A stretch of DNA of 24,963 nt from DAONFI01 sp035403485 (GTDB lineage: Bacteria; Planctomycetota; Phycisphaerae; SM23-33): contig CAZIAZ010000044.1 in the NCBI GenBank assembly GCA_964536835.1, positions 1 through 24,963 of the forward strand, given 5' to 3'. Below the pieces are notes generated by a model. That model saw only the letters and a program-made list of their open reading frames with translations. It searched no databases and was not told the origin of the DNA. The position numbers and the translations under genes were made by a program. Below are positions 1 through 8,204 of this stretch, piece by piece (the stretch's first letter is position 1; each line of letters begins with the position of its first letter).

Positions 1-176
1 GGCTGGTTGACAGTTTTTGCCGTCGGCAGATGGAATACATGCGGGCAGAAAAAAAGAGAGCTTCAAGGCCTGAAAATCTCGAGTTCAGAGATGTTTTTTG
101 CCTTAAACTCGGATTCAAATCAATCGCATTCAAAGGCTGAAATCTTCAATTCGACTTGCCACCAGTTGCCACGCCT

Positions 177-215
177 TGCCAAGAAGAGCCAACGGTTTGC
201 TACATATTTGCTACA
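177..215 (+). repeat. Left copy of island-end direct repeat (possible arm-type sites)
   Basis: This 39-base stretch matches 474-512 with about six differences, and its last 21 bases are identical there. It contains TTTGCTAC twice at an 11-base period, preceded by TTGCCA-type motifs that recur around 162, 354 and 453. Short direct repeats at helical spacing near a recombination core are typical of arm-type integrase binding sites. That role is inferred. Confidence 0.5.
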
Positions 216-267
216 AAGATCTTTTGTAAAAATCTCAAGTCTTTGTGTGGTAGGCGGTTAGCGGTAG

Positions 268-321
268 TGGACTGGCACGTTGCCAACGTGAATGTCGTGA
301 GTTCGAGCCTCATCACCCGCT
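268..321 (+). other. tRNA-Gly(GCC) 3' fragment, probable attachment-site core
   Basis: The anticodon arm (stem 276-279/287-290, seven-base loop 280-286 with anticodon GCC at 282-284), the T arm (stem 297-301/309-313, loop TTCGAGC) and the 3' acceptor strand CACCCGC (314-320) with discriminator T are all present. The matching 5' acceptor strand is not: the bases about 73 nt upstream cannot pair with CACCCGC. A tRNA 3' end without its 5' half is the usual product of tyrosine-recombinase integration into a tRNA gene. An integrase/excisionase operon lies further right on the minus strand, pointing toward this site. It is not a working tRNA. Confidence 0.6.
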
Positions 322-473
322 TTTTTTATGCGCCCATGGCATACGATGACATGAGTTGCCAATTCATGTCAACTCTTGACAAATTAGGGAGTTACAACTC
401 CATAATCGCTTTCAGAACTTCGTCGGCCTATCGCCAAAATCAGCCTTCGTTCTTGCCATGCGATGACATATCT

Positions 474-512
474 TGCCAATTAAAGCCAAAAGTTTGCTAC
501 ATATTTGCTACA
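474..512 (+). repeat. Right copy of island-end direct repeat (possible arm-type sites)
   Basis: Partner of the repeat at 177-215, with the same two TTTGCTAC octamers in the same orientation. The two copies lie on opposite sides of the tRNA-Gly fragment. The rest of 1-664 shows no credible gene on either strand. A small palindrome, ATCACG-N7-CGTGAT (638-656), is the only other structure seen there. Confidence 0.5.
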
Positions 513-664
513 CAACCCATGTTTTGCCAGATTTTCTTATGGGTGTTTTTGGTGGTATTTCTCGATGTGCTGGACCATCAAAAAATCCATAAATAGGGGT
601 AAATGGATATCATTGAAAAATGAGCAAATGCACGGCAATCACGCAATATACGTGATGGTCGTGA

Positions 665-796
665 TATAATACTCCCCGAAAACTGGGCGCGGAAATGGGA
701 TGATTAAGATGGATTTGTTGCCTGTGTCGATAAAAGGTATCAGCAGGAGCAAATCATGAAAGACAAACGGCAGAATCACAGTGCGGCGTTCAAGGC
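665..796 (+). mobile_element. Left-end fragment of an IS3-family element
   Basis: About 132 bases match the left end of the IS3 element at 5380-5511 with a single mismatch near 699. The match covers the terminal repeat (ACTCCCCG...), the leader and the first codons of orfA (ATG at 756). The fragment stops exactly where an IS630 element begins, at the TA dinucleotide 797-798. No continuation of orfA is found on the other side of the IS630, so the rest of this copy was deleted or moved. Confidence 0.85.
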
Positions 797-798
797 TA

Positions 799-2020
799 GT
801 ACCTTAGCACATTTGTCTTTAGCAGTACGATAGGAATAGCCGATATATCTATCAGGCCAATGGTGGCTTGATGGAGAATATCATGAAAAAATATATCGCA
901 CGGCTGACGGAACAAGAGCGGCAGTATTTGACGCAACTGGTGAAAAAAGGCAAAGGCATGACGCATAAGATCAAACACGCCAATATTTTGCTACAGATTG
1001 ACGCTAATGGTCCGGCTTGGACGGACGAACAGGCCGCGGTAGCCTTTCACTGTCATGTCAACACGGCCCGTAATGTTCGCCAGCGTCTGGTTGAAGAAGG
1101 TCTTGAGGCTGCGTTGGACAGGAAAAAGCAGGAAAGCCCTTCGCGGGAAAAGATTCTTGACGGCGAAGGCGAAGCACGGCTGGAGAGCATAGCATGCGGC
1201 AAGACACCCGATGGTCGTGCGAGATGGACGATGCAGCTTTTGGCTGACAGGATGGTGGAACTCGAAATAGTTGAAACTATTTCCAAAGAGACTGTGCGAA
1301 GGACGCTCAAAAAAATGAACTCAAGCCGCACCTTCGCAAATGTTGGGTGATATCGCCGGAAGCTGACGGCGAATTCGTTGCCGCAATGGAAGATATTTTG
1401 GAAGTTTATAAACGGCCTCGCGATGAGAAATGCCCGTTAGTGTGCATGGACGAACAGCCGATGCAGTTGATAAAAGAAACGCGTATTCCGCTGCCGGCTG
1501 TGCCGGGGCATGCTGAACGTTATGATTACGAATACGAACGCAATGGCACGGCAAACAACTTCATGTTTACCGCACCGCTGGAAGATTGGCGGAAGGTCAG
1601 CATCAGGCATCGCAAGACAAAGCGTGATTGGGCGGAAGAGATTCGAGAGCTTGTCGACGTTGATTTTCGTGATGCGGAAAAAGTTGTGCTGGTTTTGGAT
1701 AATTTGAATACCCATACTCCAGGTGCGTTGTATGAAACTTTTCCGCCGGAAGAGGCCAGGCGAATATTTGAACGTTTGGAGATTCATTATACGCCCAAGC
1801 ATGGCAGTTGGCTGAATATGGCCGAGACGGAATTGAGCGTTCTTACGAAACAGTGCCTGGCCAAACGCATGCCGGATATTGAAACGCTTAAGGCCGACAC
1901 GTTAAAATGGTATACTGATAGAAATGCTGCCGCCAAGCGAGTGAACTGGCAATTTACGACAGCAGATGCACGGATAAAGCTAAAACGGCTATAACCACAA
2001 TATCAAATGTGCTGAGGTAC
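799..2020 (+). mobile_element. Complete IS630-family insertion sequence (1222 bp)
   Basis: Terminal inverted repeats of 17 bases, GTACCTTAGCACATTTG at 799-815 and its complement at 2004-2020, differ at one position. TA dinucleotides at 797-798 and 2021-2022 flank the element, as expected for IS630/Tc1-mariner transposition into TA. It carries one transposase split over two frames. The left flank is an IS3 fragment and the right flank is unrelated, so the surroundings have been rearranged even though the element itself looks complete. Confidence 0.92.
883..1994 (+). CDS. IS630-family DDE transposase, two frames joined by a -1 shift at A7
   Basis: Cut-and-paste transposase. The first frame (883-1350; 871 is an alternative ATG) gives the helix-turn-helix DNA-binding part. 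The second (through 1994) gives the DDE catalytic domain, with the acidic residues in CMDEQ, VLDNLNTH and WLNMAETE. The upstream frame ends soon after a run of seven A followed by T (1309-1315). A -1 slip there restores the family reading KKNELKPHLRKCW and enters the second frame. A7 slippage is a known way for IS630 elements to make full transposase, so this may be programmed rather than a mutation. GGAG seven bases before the ATG at 883 supports that start. Confidence 0.85.
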
Positions 2021-2022
2021 TA

Positions 2023-2342
2023 GCTGCATTTATCGATAAGCGGGGTCATTCCGGACAAAAAAGTTGCCGGCTTTCAATCGTGGGGCCTATTGTATGCATT
2101 AAGGCATATTATTTTGAAAAACAGGGAGACCGGGTGTTTCCAGATATGACTTCAAGACGATACTTTGGCTATTGTATATTTTTATAACTACTTATTTTAT
2201 AATATATTATATAATGTAATAAGCTTGCTGTGTCATGTTGTGCCGGACATGTATTATTTTTGTCGAAAAATCAGATTATTCTTGACAGTTATGTAAAAAA
2301 TGGGATACCATATGCATGTAGGCATACAGTTAGGAGTTTCAT
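2023..2342 (+). other. AT-rich stretch without a gene
   Basis: About 320 bases with no credible coding frame. The middle (2160-2225) is very AT-rich. A promoter-like pair, TTGACA (2282-2287) and TACCAT (2306-2311, 18-base spacer), is followed by TAGGAG just before an ATG at 2341. That ATG opens only six codons before a stop. This looks like the promoter and ribosome-binding site of a lost gene, now placed next to a transposase remnant. Confidence 0.4.
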
Positions 2343-2765
2343 GTGGACTATGTTGCAGTAAAAAAGAGTCTTTCTTGTGCGTCAGCTACGCCGCATGAAG
2401 TAACGCTCGTCGAAAAAACTTTCGATGCCTGCGTGACGAAATATCTGCCGCAGAAAGTTGTCGGCGACATGGCCTACGACTCGGACAAGCTTGATGAGAA
2501 GCTGGCTGATGAACGAGGCGTGGAATTTATCGCACCGCACAAGTCGAACCGGATTAAGGCAGCTACGCAGGACGGCAGAAAGCTGCGTGGCTACAAACGT
2601 CGCTGGAAGATTGAACGCTTGTTCGCTTGGCTGCAGAACTTTCGGCGGCTGGTTGTGCGATATGAGTTTCATTTGCGTAATTTTCTGTCGATGGTGCAGT
2701 TAGGTTGCATCCTGCATAATTGCCACTCATTTGCGTCTCACAGTCTAATTGAGAACGACCTCTAA
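2343..2765 (+). pseudogene. IS5-family transposase, C-terminal remnant
   Basis: The recognisable part (from about 2370, PHEVTLVEKT) is the C-terminal half of an IS5-type DDE transposase. It has the second catalytic Asp in GDMAYDS and the catalytic Glu in KRRWKIERLFAWL, followed by the usual FRRLVVRYE stretch. The first catalytic Asp and the whole N-terminal DNA-binding part are missing, so it cannot be active. The stop codon overlaps a terminal-repeat-like sequence (2747-2763). The first dozen codons are probably not transposase, because the junction lies inside the frame. Confidence 0.8.
2747..2763 (+). repeat. Right terminal repeat of the IS5 remnant
   Basis: AATTGAGAACGACCTCT at the 3' end of the transposase remnant. 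One-mismatch copies occur at 13742-13758 (reverse orientation) and 24866-24882. A weaker inverted copy is at 24911-24928. Position and repetition mark it as an element terminus. Confidence 0.6.
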
Positions 2766-2860
2766 GTGTCAGATTAAGTTTTAACTAATGCAATTAATGT
2801 CCGCATCTTGTTGTTGACTTTTTTTCTAAAAAATTTTAAAAACAAAGGGAGAAGAGCTTT

Positions 2861-5010
2861 ATGTTGAAAAAATGGCTATTTTACTGGTTTTGTGTATGGT
2901 CATAGCGGGTATGCTGCCCATTGCGCCAGTATCAGCAGCAATTCAGGCGACCTATTATGTATCTCCAACAGGTAACGACATCACCGGTAACGGAAGTATA
3001 GGAAAACCATGGCAGACAATTCAGAAAGCACGTGATGTTGTACGCACAATAAACAGCAATATGACAGGTGATATTATCGTCTATCTGCGTGCTGGAACGT
3101 ATATACTTTCCAGCACAATCAATTTTACCCCTAGCGATAACGGTACAACGGATACTACGTTTACTACAAGAACTACACAGGTGAAGCACCTGTAATAAGC
3201 GGTGGTAAGACTATTACGGGATGGACGCTATATGACGGCAGCAAAATATATATAGGGCTAGTGTGGGTGTCAGTGATGATTTCCGACAAGTATATGTAAA
3301 TGGGGTGAAAGCCACCAGGGCAAAGTCAACAGGTCCTCTTCCCGGAGCTGTAGAGACGACAACCGGATATACCACAACCGATACCAATATGCAAAACTGG
3401 GGAAACAAGGACAAGATAGAGTTTGTATACCACTGCCAAGATTGGCAGGTTTCAAGGATACTTGTTTCAAATATATCCGGGACAAATGTGACTATGAAGG
3501 AGGATGGCTGGTCTATTGCAAAATCCATGACTGCTGTTAATAAATACAACCACAGAATGATATACATGGAAAATGCTTACGAACTTTTAGACGCAGAGGG
3601 AGAATGGTATCTGAATAGTTCGACGGATTATCTCTACTACAAGCCCAAAAGCGGTGAAAATATGTCCAGTGCTACGGTAGAGGTACCAGTGGTGGAAAAA
3701 CTGGTAGACATTTCTGGAACTTCGGGAACATCTTATGTGGCAAATATTCAGTTTGAGGGGATAATGTTTAAATTGACTAACTGGACACACCCAACATATT
3801 ATGCTCTTGTGGGCTGGCAGGGGACTGGATACTTCGACACAATGAATGACCTCAATAATCGTATTTGGCACGCACCAGAAGCAGCTGTGTCCATGGGGTA
3901 TGCAAGGTATATCAAAGTTGAGCGATGTAGTTTTAATAAACTCGGAGCCCTCGGAATTCGAATTTCTGATGGGACCCAAAACAGTCGCATTCGAGGATGT
4001 GTTTTTGATGGAATAGCTGCTGATGGTATCTATTTTTTCACTACTAATAGAAATGAAAGTGATGGTAATAAAATCGTAAAATATCTAACTATAAACAACA
4101 ACTATATAACCAATGTCGGAGTTGACTACAAGATGGCATCGGCAGTTTATGGAGAAGCTGCACAGAATGTTTCGATTACGCACAACAAGATTGAAAATGT
4201 TCCTTATGACGGAATTCAGCTTAGAGCTGGCTGTAATTCAGCTGCTAATATGCGGAAGGCACATGATATTTCCTATAACCATATAAAGAACAGCGTGAAT
4301 GCTTTGGGTGATGGAGGCGCAATCTATACAAACGGCGAAATGTATCTGGATAGCACCTCATCGCGTTCGACCATAACCAACAACTATATCCAGGGTGTTG
4401 GGTCTGGTCCATGGTGTAATGCATTGTACACTGATGAGGGTTCAAGTTACTGGTCGGTATCGAATAATGTTTGTGATGGTATAACAACAAGGTGGATACA
4501 TATATGGAAATCCACAATCCATGACGAAATTGTAAATGGAAACTATACAAACTCAGGTAGTATAAGAAATGATGGCACTAATTGTACCATAACGAATACT
4601 ACGACATATTCAGGTAGTAATTATCCAGCAGGTGCACAGACTATCATAAACAGCGCAGGACTTGAGTCAGCCTACTCTGATATACAGCCAACACCTACAC
4701 CCACCCACGCCGAGTAAGCTTACAGTATCAAGTGCTACCGCATCATCTAACGGTGTGGTACAGGCTTAACTCCGGATAAGGCAATTGATGGATATTGTGA
4801 CGATAGCCATAGGTGGGGTGCAAGCAGTGATGCTTATCCGCAGTGGTTAAAGCTTGACCTTGGTTCCACAAAGAGTGTAAATAAGGTAAAAACGGCGTTT
4901 TTTCAAGTTGGGAGTTGGCCAAGGACATATATACATACAATGTGCAGATGTCTACCGATGATGTAAACTATACTACGGTGGGTAACTCTTCACAGATTTT
5001 TTATGAAAAG
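2861..5010 (+). pseudogene. Secreted right-handed beta-helix protein with F5/8C (CBM32-like) domain, frameshifted
   Basis: The ATG at 2861 follows AAAGGGAG. Single missing bases in homopolymers then break the frame: A6 at 2867-2872, TTT at 3160-3162 and A4 at 3243-3246. Restoring one base at each gives a signal peptide ending VSAA, the start YYVSPTGND, a GEAPVISGG segment, and the main frame 3263-4717. That frame holds repeated N-x-I/N-x-Y coils of a parallel beta-helix, as in polysaccharide lyases and hydrolases. A PTPTPT linker and a discoidin-type domain (about 4720-4990, with KAIDG and QWLKLDLGS) follow, broken again near 4706, 4766 and 4925. The end is lost. The AT-rich codons and linker style resemble Clostridia, suggesting transfer. 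Substrate is unknown. Confidence 0.75.
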
Positions 5011-5059
5011 CGGGAAAAAAGGGTGGCGCGATTGTGCGTAATGTGGTACACAAAGGCAT

Positions 5060-5379
5060 ATGTATGACAAGGATGTCATTATAAGTACGCTATTGCAGCG
5101 GATTGAAGAACTTCAGTTGCTCAACAAGCAAATGGCTGATGAGATTCTCAAATTTACAGGAGCGAATTGCTCGCCTCGAAAAGAATTCCTCAACCTCATC
5201 CAAGCCGCCGTCGTCCGACATCACCAATCCTCCTGTTCCAAGGGGCAAAAAGAAAAAAACGCAAACGCGGCGGCCAGCGAGGCCACGACAAGCACATCCG
5301 CCAACCATTCGCAGCCGACAAGATTGATGAGACGATTATACACAAACTGCCCGATACTGAAGTTCTCCGTCGCGGTTTG
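5060..5379 (+). pseudogene. tnpC: IS66-family TnpC transposase, N-terminal fragment
   Basis: Translation across three frames gives the N-terminus of an IS66 TnpC: a leucine-rich coiled-coil start (LLQRIEELQLLNKQMADEIL), then LQERIARLEKNSSTSSKPPSSD, then the basic RKRGGQRGH zinc-finger-proximal segment and HKLPDTEVLRRGL. The frame changes at the AAATTT stretch near 5150 and in an A7 run at 5253-5259. The fragment ends where the IS3 left end begins (about 5380). The catalytic domain and the tnpA/tnpB partners are absent, so it is inactive. Confidence 0.75.
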
Positions 5380-5470
5380 TATAATACTCCCCGAAAACTG
5401 GGCGCGGAAATGGAATGATTAAGATGGATTTGTTGCCTGTGTCGATAAAAGGTATCAGCAGGAGCAAATC

Positions 5471-5761
5471 ATGAAAGACAAACGGCAGAATCACAGTGCG
5501 GCGTTCAAGGCCAGGGTGGCGTTGGCGGCTGCAAAGGGCGACAAGACGATGGCAGAGCTCTCCAGCGAGTTCGGCGTACATCCCACCCAGATAGCCCAAT
5601 GGAAGAAACAGCTTCTCGAATCAGCGACGGACGTTTTTTCTCGCGGCAAGGTGAGGGAGAAGCAACATCACGAAGAGCTCACGTCGGAGTTGTACAAACA
5701 GATAGGCCAGCTCAAGGTTGAACTTGACTGGCTCAAAAAAAAATCTGGACATGACGCTTGA
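5471..5761 (+). CDS. IS3-family OrfA (transposase helix-turn-helix subunit)
   Basis: Protein of 96 aa with the IS3 OrfA layout: an N-terminal HTH of the HTH_Tnp_1 type (AAFKARVALAAAKGDKTMAELSSEFGVHPTQIAQWKKQ cluster, residues about 10-45), then a leucine-zipper-like C-terminus used for multimerisation. AGCAGGAGCAAATC precedes the ATG. It overlaps orfB in the -1 frame at a run of nine A (5735-5743), the normal site for making the OrfAB fusion transposase. It looks intact. Confidence 0.85.
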   Translation: MKDKRQNHSAAFKARVALAAAKGDKTMAELSSEFGVHPTQIAQWKKQLLESATDVFSRGKVREKQHHEELTSELYKQIGQLKVELDWLKKKSGHDA

Positions 5762-6659
5762 GCGGAAGCGGCTTGCGGTTGAGCCGGCGAATAAAAAGAT
5801 TCCGGTCTACCGTCAATGCGAGTTGTTGGACCTGAACCGCAGCAGCCTGTATTACAAGTCGCAGCGTGACACGGCCTACAACTAGCATCTGATGCGAATC
5901 ATCGACAAGCAGTATGTCGAGACACCGTTTTATGGCATTGACAGGATGACGGCGCAGTTACGCAGGCAAGGCCATCACGTGAATCAAAAGCGTGTGAGGC
6001 GGTTGATGCGTCAGATGGGTTTGGAGGCCGTCTATCCGAGGCAAAAACGCGGCCTGTCGATTCCGTGCCACCATCATGAGATATATCCTTATCTGCTCGA
6101 CGGCGTTGATGTGGCATGTGTCGATCAGGTATGGTCGGCTGATATAACGTATATTCGGATGTTCAGCGGCTGGGTGTATCTGGTGGCGGTGATGGACTGG
6201 TTCAGCCGGTACGTGCTGAGTTGGGAAGTGTCGATAACGATGGAAGACGATTTTTGCGTGGCTGCGTTACGACGGGCGTTTGCGAGCGGGCGACGGCCTG
6301 AGATTTTCAATACCGACCAGGGCAGCCAGTTTACGAGCGGCGAATTTACCGGCGTGTTGATTGAGCATGGCGTGAAGATAAGCATGGACGGCAAGGGCCG
6401 CGCGTTTGACAATATATTTTCGGAAAGGCTGTGGCGGAGCGTGAAGGTCGAGGAAGTGTATATGCGGGACTATCAGACGGTGGCCGAGGCGAACTATTAT
6501 CTTGGCCGGTATTTTGAGTTTTATAATAATCGGCGGCTGCATGAGGCGTTGGACTTCAAGATGCCGGCCGAGGTTTATTGCCCGGCTGTTTGCCGCTCCG
6601 GTCGCCCTCAGGGCTCCCTCCACAGCAACAGCCCCAAGCATGGTAACCAGTCCATCTAA
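5742..6659 (+). pseudogene. IS3-family OrfB (DDE integrase) interrupted by a TAG stop
   Basis: The -1 frame entered from the A9 run reads NLDMTLERKRLAVEP and continues into a full OrfB with an rve integrase core. The DDE residues are in VWSADITYI, FNTDQGSQF and IFSERLWRS. TAG at 5883-5885 stops the frame after TAYN, where a sense codon (for example CAG or GAG) is expected. Everything downstream (5886-6659) is open and well conserved, so inactivation looks recent. An ATG at 5892 could restart translation, but only for OrfB without the fusion N-terminus. Confidence 0.8.
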
Positions 6660-6696
6660 AAATCCCATTATTTTTGTCTAGACAACGGGGAGGGGT

Positions 6697-6904
6697 TTAA
6701 GGTACGGCGGTTATGCTGCTCGATTGGGTCGGCTATACCGGCGGCACGACGAGCGGTTTCCTGCTCAAGTTTTTCGCCCATCGCCAGCGATGCCTGCCTG
6801 TCGGCATAGCCTGTGGTTGCGTGCCACCTGCCGGTTTCAGCATCATACCAGCGAATCATCCATTTGTGGTTGGCAACCGTTTTGCGTTTGTAAACCGTAG
6901 CCAT
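6697..6904 (-). pseudogene. int: Tyrosine recombinase (phage-type integrase), N-terminal fragment
   Basis: The first ~69 residues (KRKTVANHKWMIRWYDAETGRW, GYADRQASLAMGEKLEQETARRAAG) resemble the arm-binding N-terminal domain of phage-like integrases. AAGGAG precedes the ATG at 6904. The reading frame runs into the IS3 right end, so the core-binding and catalytic domains (R-H-R-Y) are missing. No remainder was found to the left. It is the last gene of a minus-strand operon after an excisionase-type gene and presumably once moved this island. Confidence 0.7.
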
Positions 6905-6915
6905 CCGTCAACTCC

Positions 6916-7143
6916 TTATCGGTTCGTACTTTTGACTTTCCGTGTCACGAAACTGTTAAGCATCTCTCGCGTCCAACGTTTACTTCTGCCGATTGAAACG
7001 GGAACTGGTAATTTGCCAATACCGCTAAGCCGCCAGACTGACCGTTCGCTCAGCCCGAGAAGATACGCAACCTGCTTTGCGGTCAGTAAAATCGGCTGAT
7101 TTTCGTCCGTCGTAATTTCACGTAATTCATTAGGGGTGCACAT
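6916..7143 (-). CDS. Excisionase/AlpA-type helix-turn-helix protein
   Basis: Protein of 75 aa with a MerR-like winged HTH: LLTAKQVAYLLGLSERSVWRL, then the wing segment PVPVSIGRSKRWTREML. This is the pattern of HTH_17/excisionase family proteins that direct recombination by integrases or act as small regulators. AAAGGATTG lies upstream of the ATG at 7143. It sits 11 bases before the integrase start and after the 59-aa gene, in one operon, so directionality control or int regulation is the likely role. It appears intact although its integrase is broken. Confidence 0.75.
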   Translation of the reverse strand: MCTPNELREITTDENQPILLTAKQVAYLLGLSERSVWRLSGIGKLPVPVSIGRSKRWTREMLNSFVTRKVKSTNR

Positions 7144-7198
7144 GATAGCGCAATCCTTTCGTTTGCCAAGAGCAATCTTGAATATCCGTTAAAAATTT

Positions 7199-7378
7199 TT
7201 ATGTGTTTTTTCTGGCGATAATTTCGCCGTATTTATTGAGCGTTATGCGTTGTAGGCGGCCGTTGTGTTTGACGAGGATTTCCTTGTTGCCGGAGGTGTC
7301 GGGAGTTCTGCCGCCGGCATTTGATGAAGCGTTGCTGCCTACAAAAAGCTCGTTAAAAATAGCTTTTAGTACTGACAT
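7199..7378 (-). CDS. Small island protein of unknown function (59 aa)
   Basis: A strong ribosome-binding site (AAAGGAG, six bases before ATG at 7378) and a clean frame support a real gene. The protein starts MSVLKAIFNELFVGS, has a Ser/Gly-rich middle (NASSNAGGRTPDTSG) and ends in a compact basic segment, KEILVKHNGRLQRITLNKYGE. It contains no motif that I recognise. It is first in an operon with the excisionase-like and integrase genes, behind a good promoter at 7515-7543. A role in island mobility or its regulation is a guess from position only. Confidence 0.65.
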   Translation of the reverse strand: MSVLKAIFNELFVGSNASSNAGGRTPDTSGNKEILVKHNGRLQRITLNKYGEIIARKNT

Positions 7379-7514
7379 GAGATGCTCCTTTCGCGGTTGA
7401 GTGTGGTTTTGAATCCGGCAGATGATTTTGAGCCTGGCATAGCGGGCAGGTTTTACGTGGGCCTTTTAGCGGCTGATGGAAAATGTCAAAAGATTTTTTG
7501 AAGCGGATTACCTT

Positions 7515-7543
7515 ACTATAACAACTCTCTATATTCGCGTCAA
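7515..7543 (-). promoter_or_regulatory. Promoter of the 59-aa/xis/int operon
   Basis: On the minus strand TTGACG (7543-7538) and TATAGT (7520-7515) are separated by 17 bases, a near-consensus sigma-70 promoter. It leaves a leader of about 130 nt before the first ATG. It is back to back with the plus-strand promoter at 7571. Confidence 0.6.
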
Positions 7544-7570
7544 TAAACACGAACGAGAGAAATAAATAGT

Positions 7571-7598
7571 TGACAAATATATTTTATATTATACAATA
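7571..7598 (+). promoter_or_regulatory. Sigma-70-like promoter, divergent from the mobility operon
   Basis: TTGACA (7571-7576) and TACAAT (7593-7598) have a 16-base spacer in very AT-rich DNA. No intact gene follows. What lies downstream is a broken transposase start and an esterase fragment, so its original gene is probably lost. Confidence 0.5.
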
Positions 7599-7740
7599 GT
7601 AAAATATATTACATAGAAAATTGTATTTTATTGCTCAAGTTGACTGATTTTTATGGATGAGGAAATGGAAAAGTATGGAAAGAAAAAGGGCAATCTGGCC
7701 GATAAACATGGTAACCACACCAATTTTTCAGAGATTGCCC

Positions 7741-8000
7741 ATGTTTAAAATCGTCCGCTTCCCGAAAAATCTTGAATCTTTTTTCCATACTCTCGACCCT
7801 TTTCCCCTATGGCAGCACCACGAGTACTTCCAGACGCTCGTATTGTTAACGCCTATCGCATATTGCCGACGCAACATCACCGCACTTTATCGCCTCTCGA
7901 TTCCGCAAACTTCTCCCAACGCAGCCGTTTCAACGCGAGAAAATTGTCAACGAACTTTCACGGCTGCTCTCAGCCGCGTAAAAAGCAGTCAACTTGAGTC
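7741..8000 (+). pseudogene. N-terminal remnant resembling an IS4/IS701-type transposase
   Basis: The frame from 7741 reads FPKNLESFF, LWQHHEYFQTLVLL and CRRNITALYR, which recalls the N-terminus of a group of DDE transposases. It then needs a frame change near 7895 to continue as LDSANFSQRSRFN. It stops after about 85 residues without catalytic motifs. A nine-base inverted pair, GGGCAATCT/AGATTGCCC (7688-7740), lies just upstream and may be part of the old element end. Family identification is from memory of the pattern and is tentative. Confidence 0.4.
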
Positions 8001-8021
8001 AGTTAAGTAAGAGGTGGCAAG

Positions 8022-8204
8022 ATGAAAAGGTTTTGTAGCGTAATTTCAGCCGTTTGTTTGATGGCATACTGCGTGGCGACAGCCGACGTCAAACCAGCAT
8101 CCATTTTCAGCAGCGATATGGTTCTTCAACAGGAAAAGCTAATAAAAATATGGGGTACGGCAGCTCCGGCGGAAACTGTTACAGTCACGGTCACCCGCAA
8201 TTAA
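8022..8204 (+). pseudogene. Sialate O-acetylesterase-like N-terminal fragment
   Basis: AGAGGTGGCAAG precedes the ATG. The 60-aa frame has a signal peptide (about residues 1-21) followed by VKPASIFSSDMVLQQ and IWGTAAPAETVTVTV. This matches the conserved start of secreted sialate O-acetylesterases of the SGNH type, normally 450-650 aa long. The frame ends before the catalytic domain, and nothing in 8205-8443 continues it on either strand. Such enzymes remove acetyl groups from sialic acids or plant and host glycans, consistent with the carbohydrate theme of the island cargo. Confidence 0.65.

Larger units (their letters stand above)
5380..6697 (+). mobile_element. IS3-family insertion sequence, nearly complete
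   Basis: The element carries orfA and orfB with an A9 slippery run between them. Its left end is defined by the second copy at 665. The right end is marked by CTCCCCG in reverse orientation at about 6686-6692, so its outer edge is accurate only to a few bases. No target duplication is visible: the left flank is an IS66 fragment and the right flank an integrase gene. The element therefore probably sits at a recombination or deletion joint. Confidence 0.8.

Noticed and set aside
249..321. Complete tRNA-Gly(GCC)
   Set aside because: The 5' strand that should pair with CACCCGC is absent; only the anticodon arm, T arm and 3' acceptor strand fit.
156..596. 146-aa open frame across the left end
   Set aside because: It runs through the tRNA fragment and the direct repeats, lacks a ribosome-binding site and has no protein-like pattern.
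7353..7550. 65-aa minus-strand frame with CPLC and His residues
   Set aside because: It overlaps the 59-aa gene, the promoter and its leader, has no ribosome-binding site, and a single CxxC is weak evidence.
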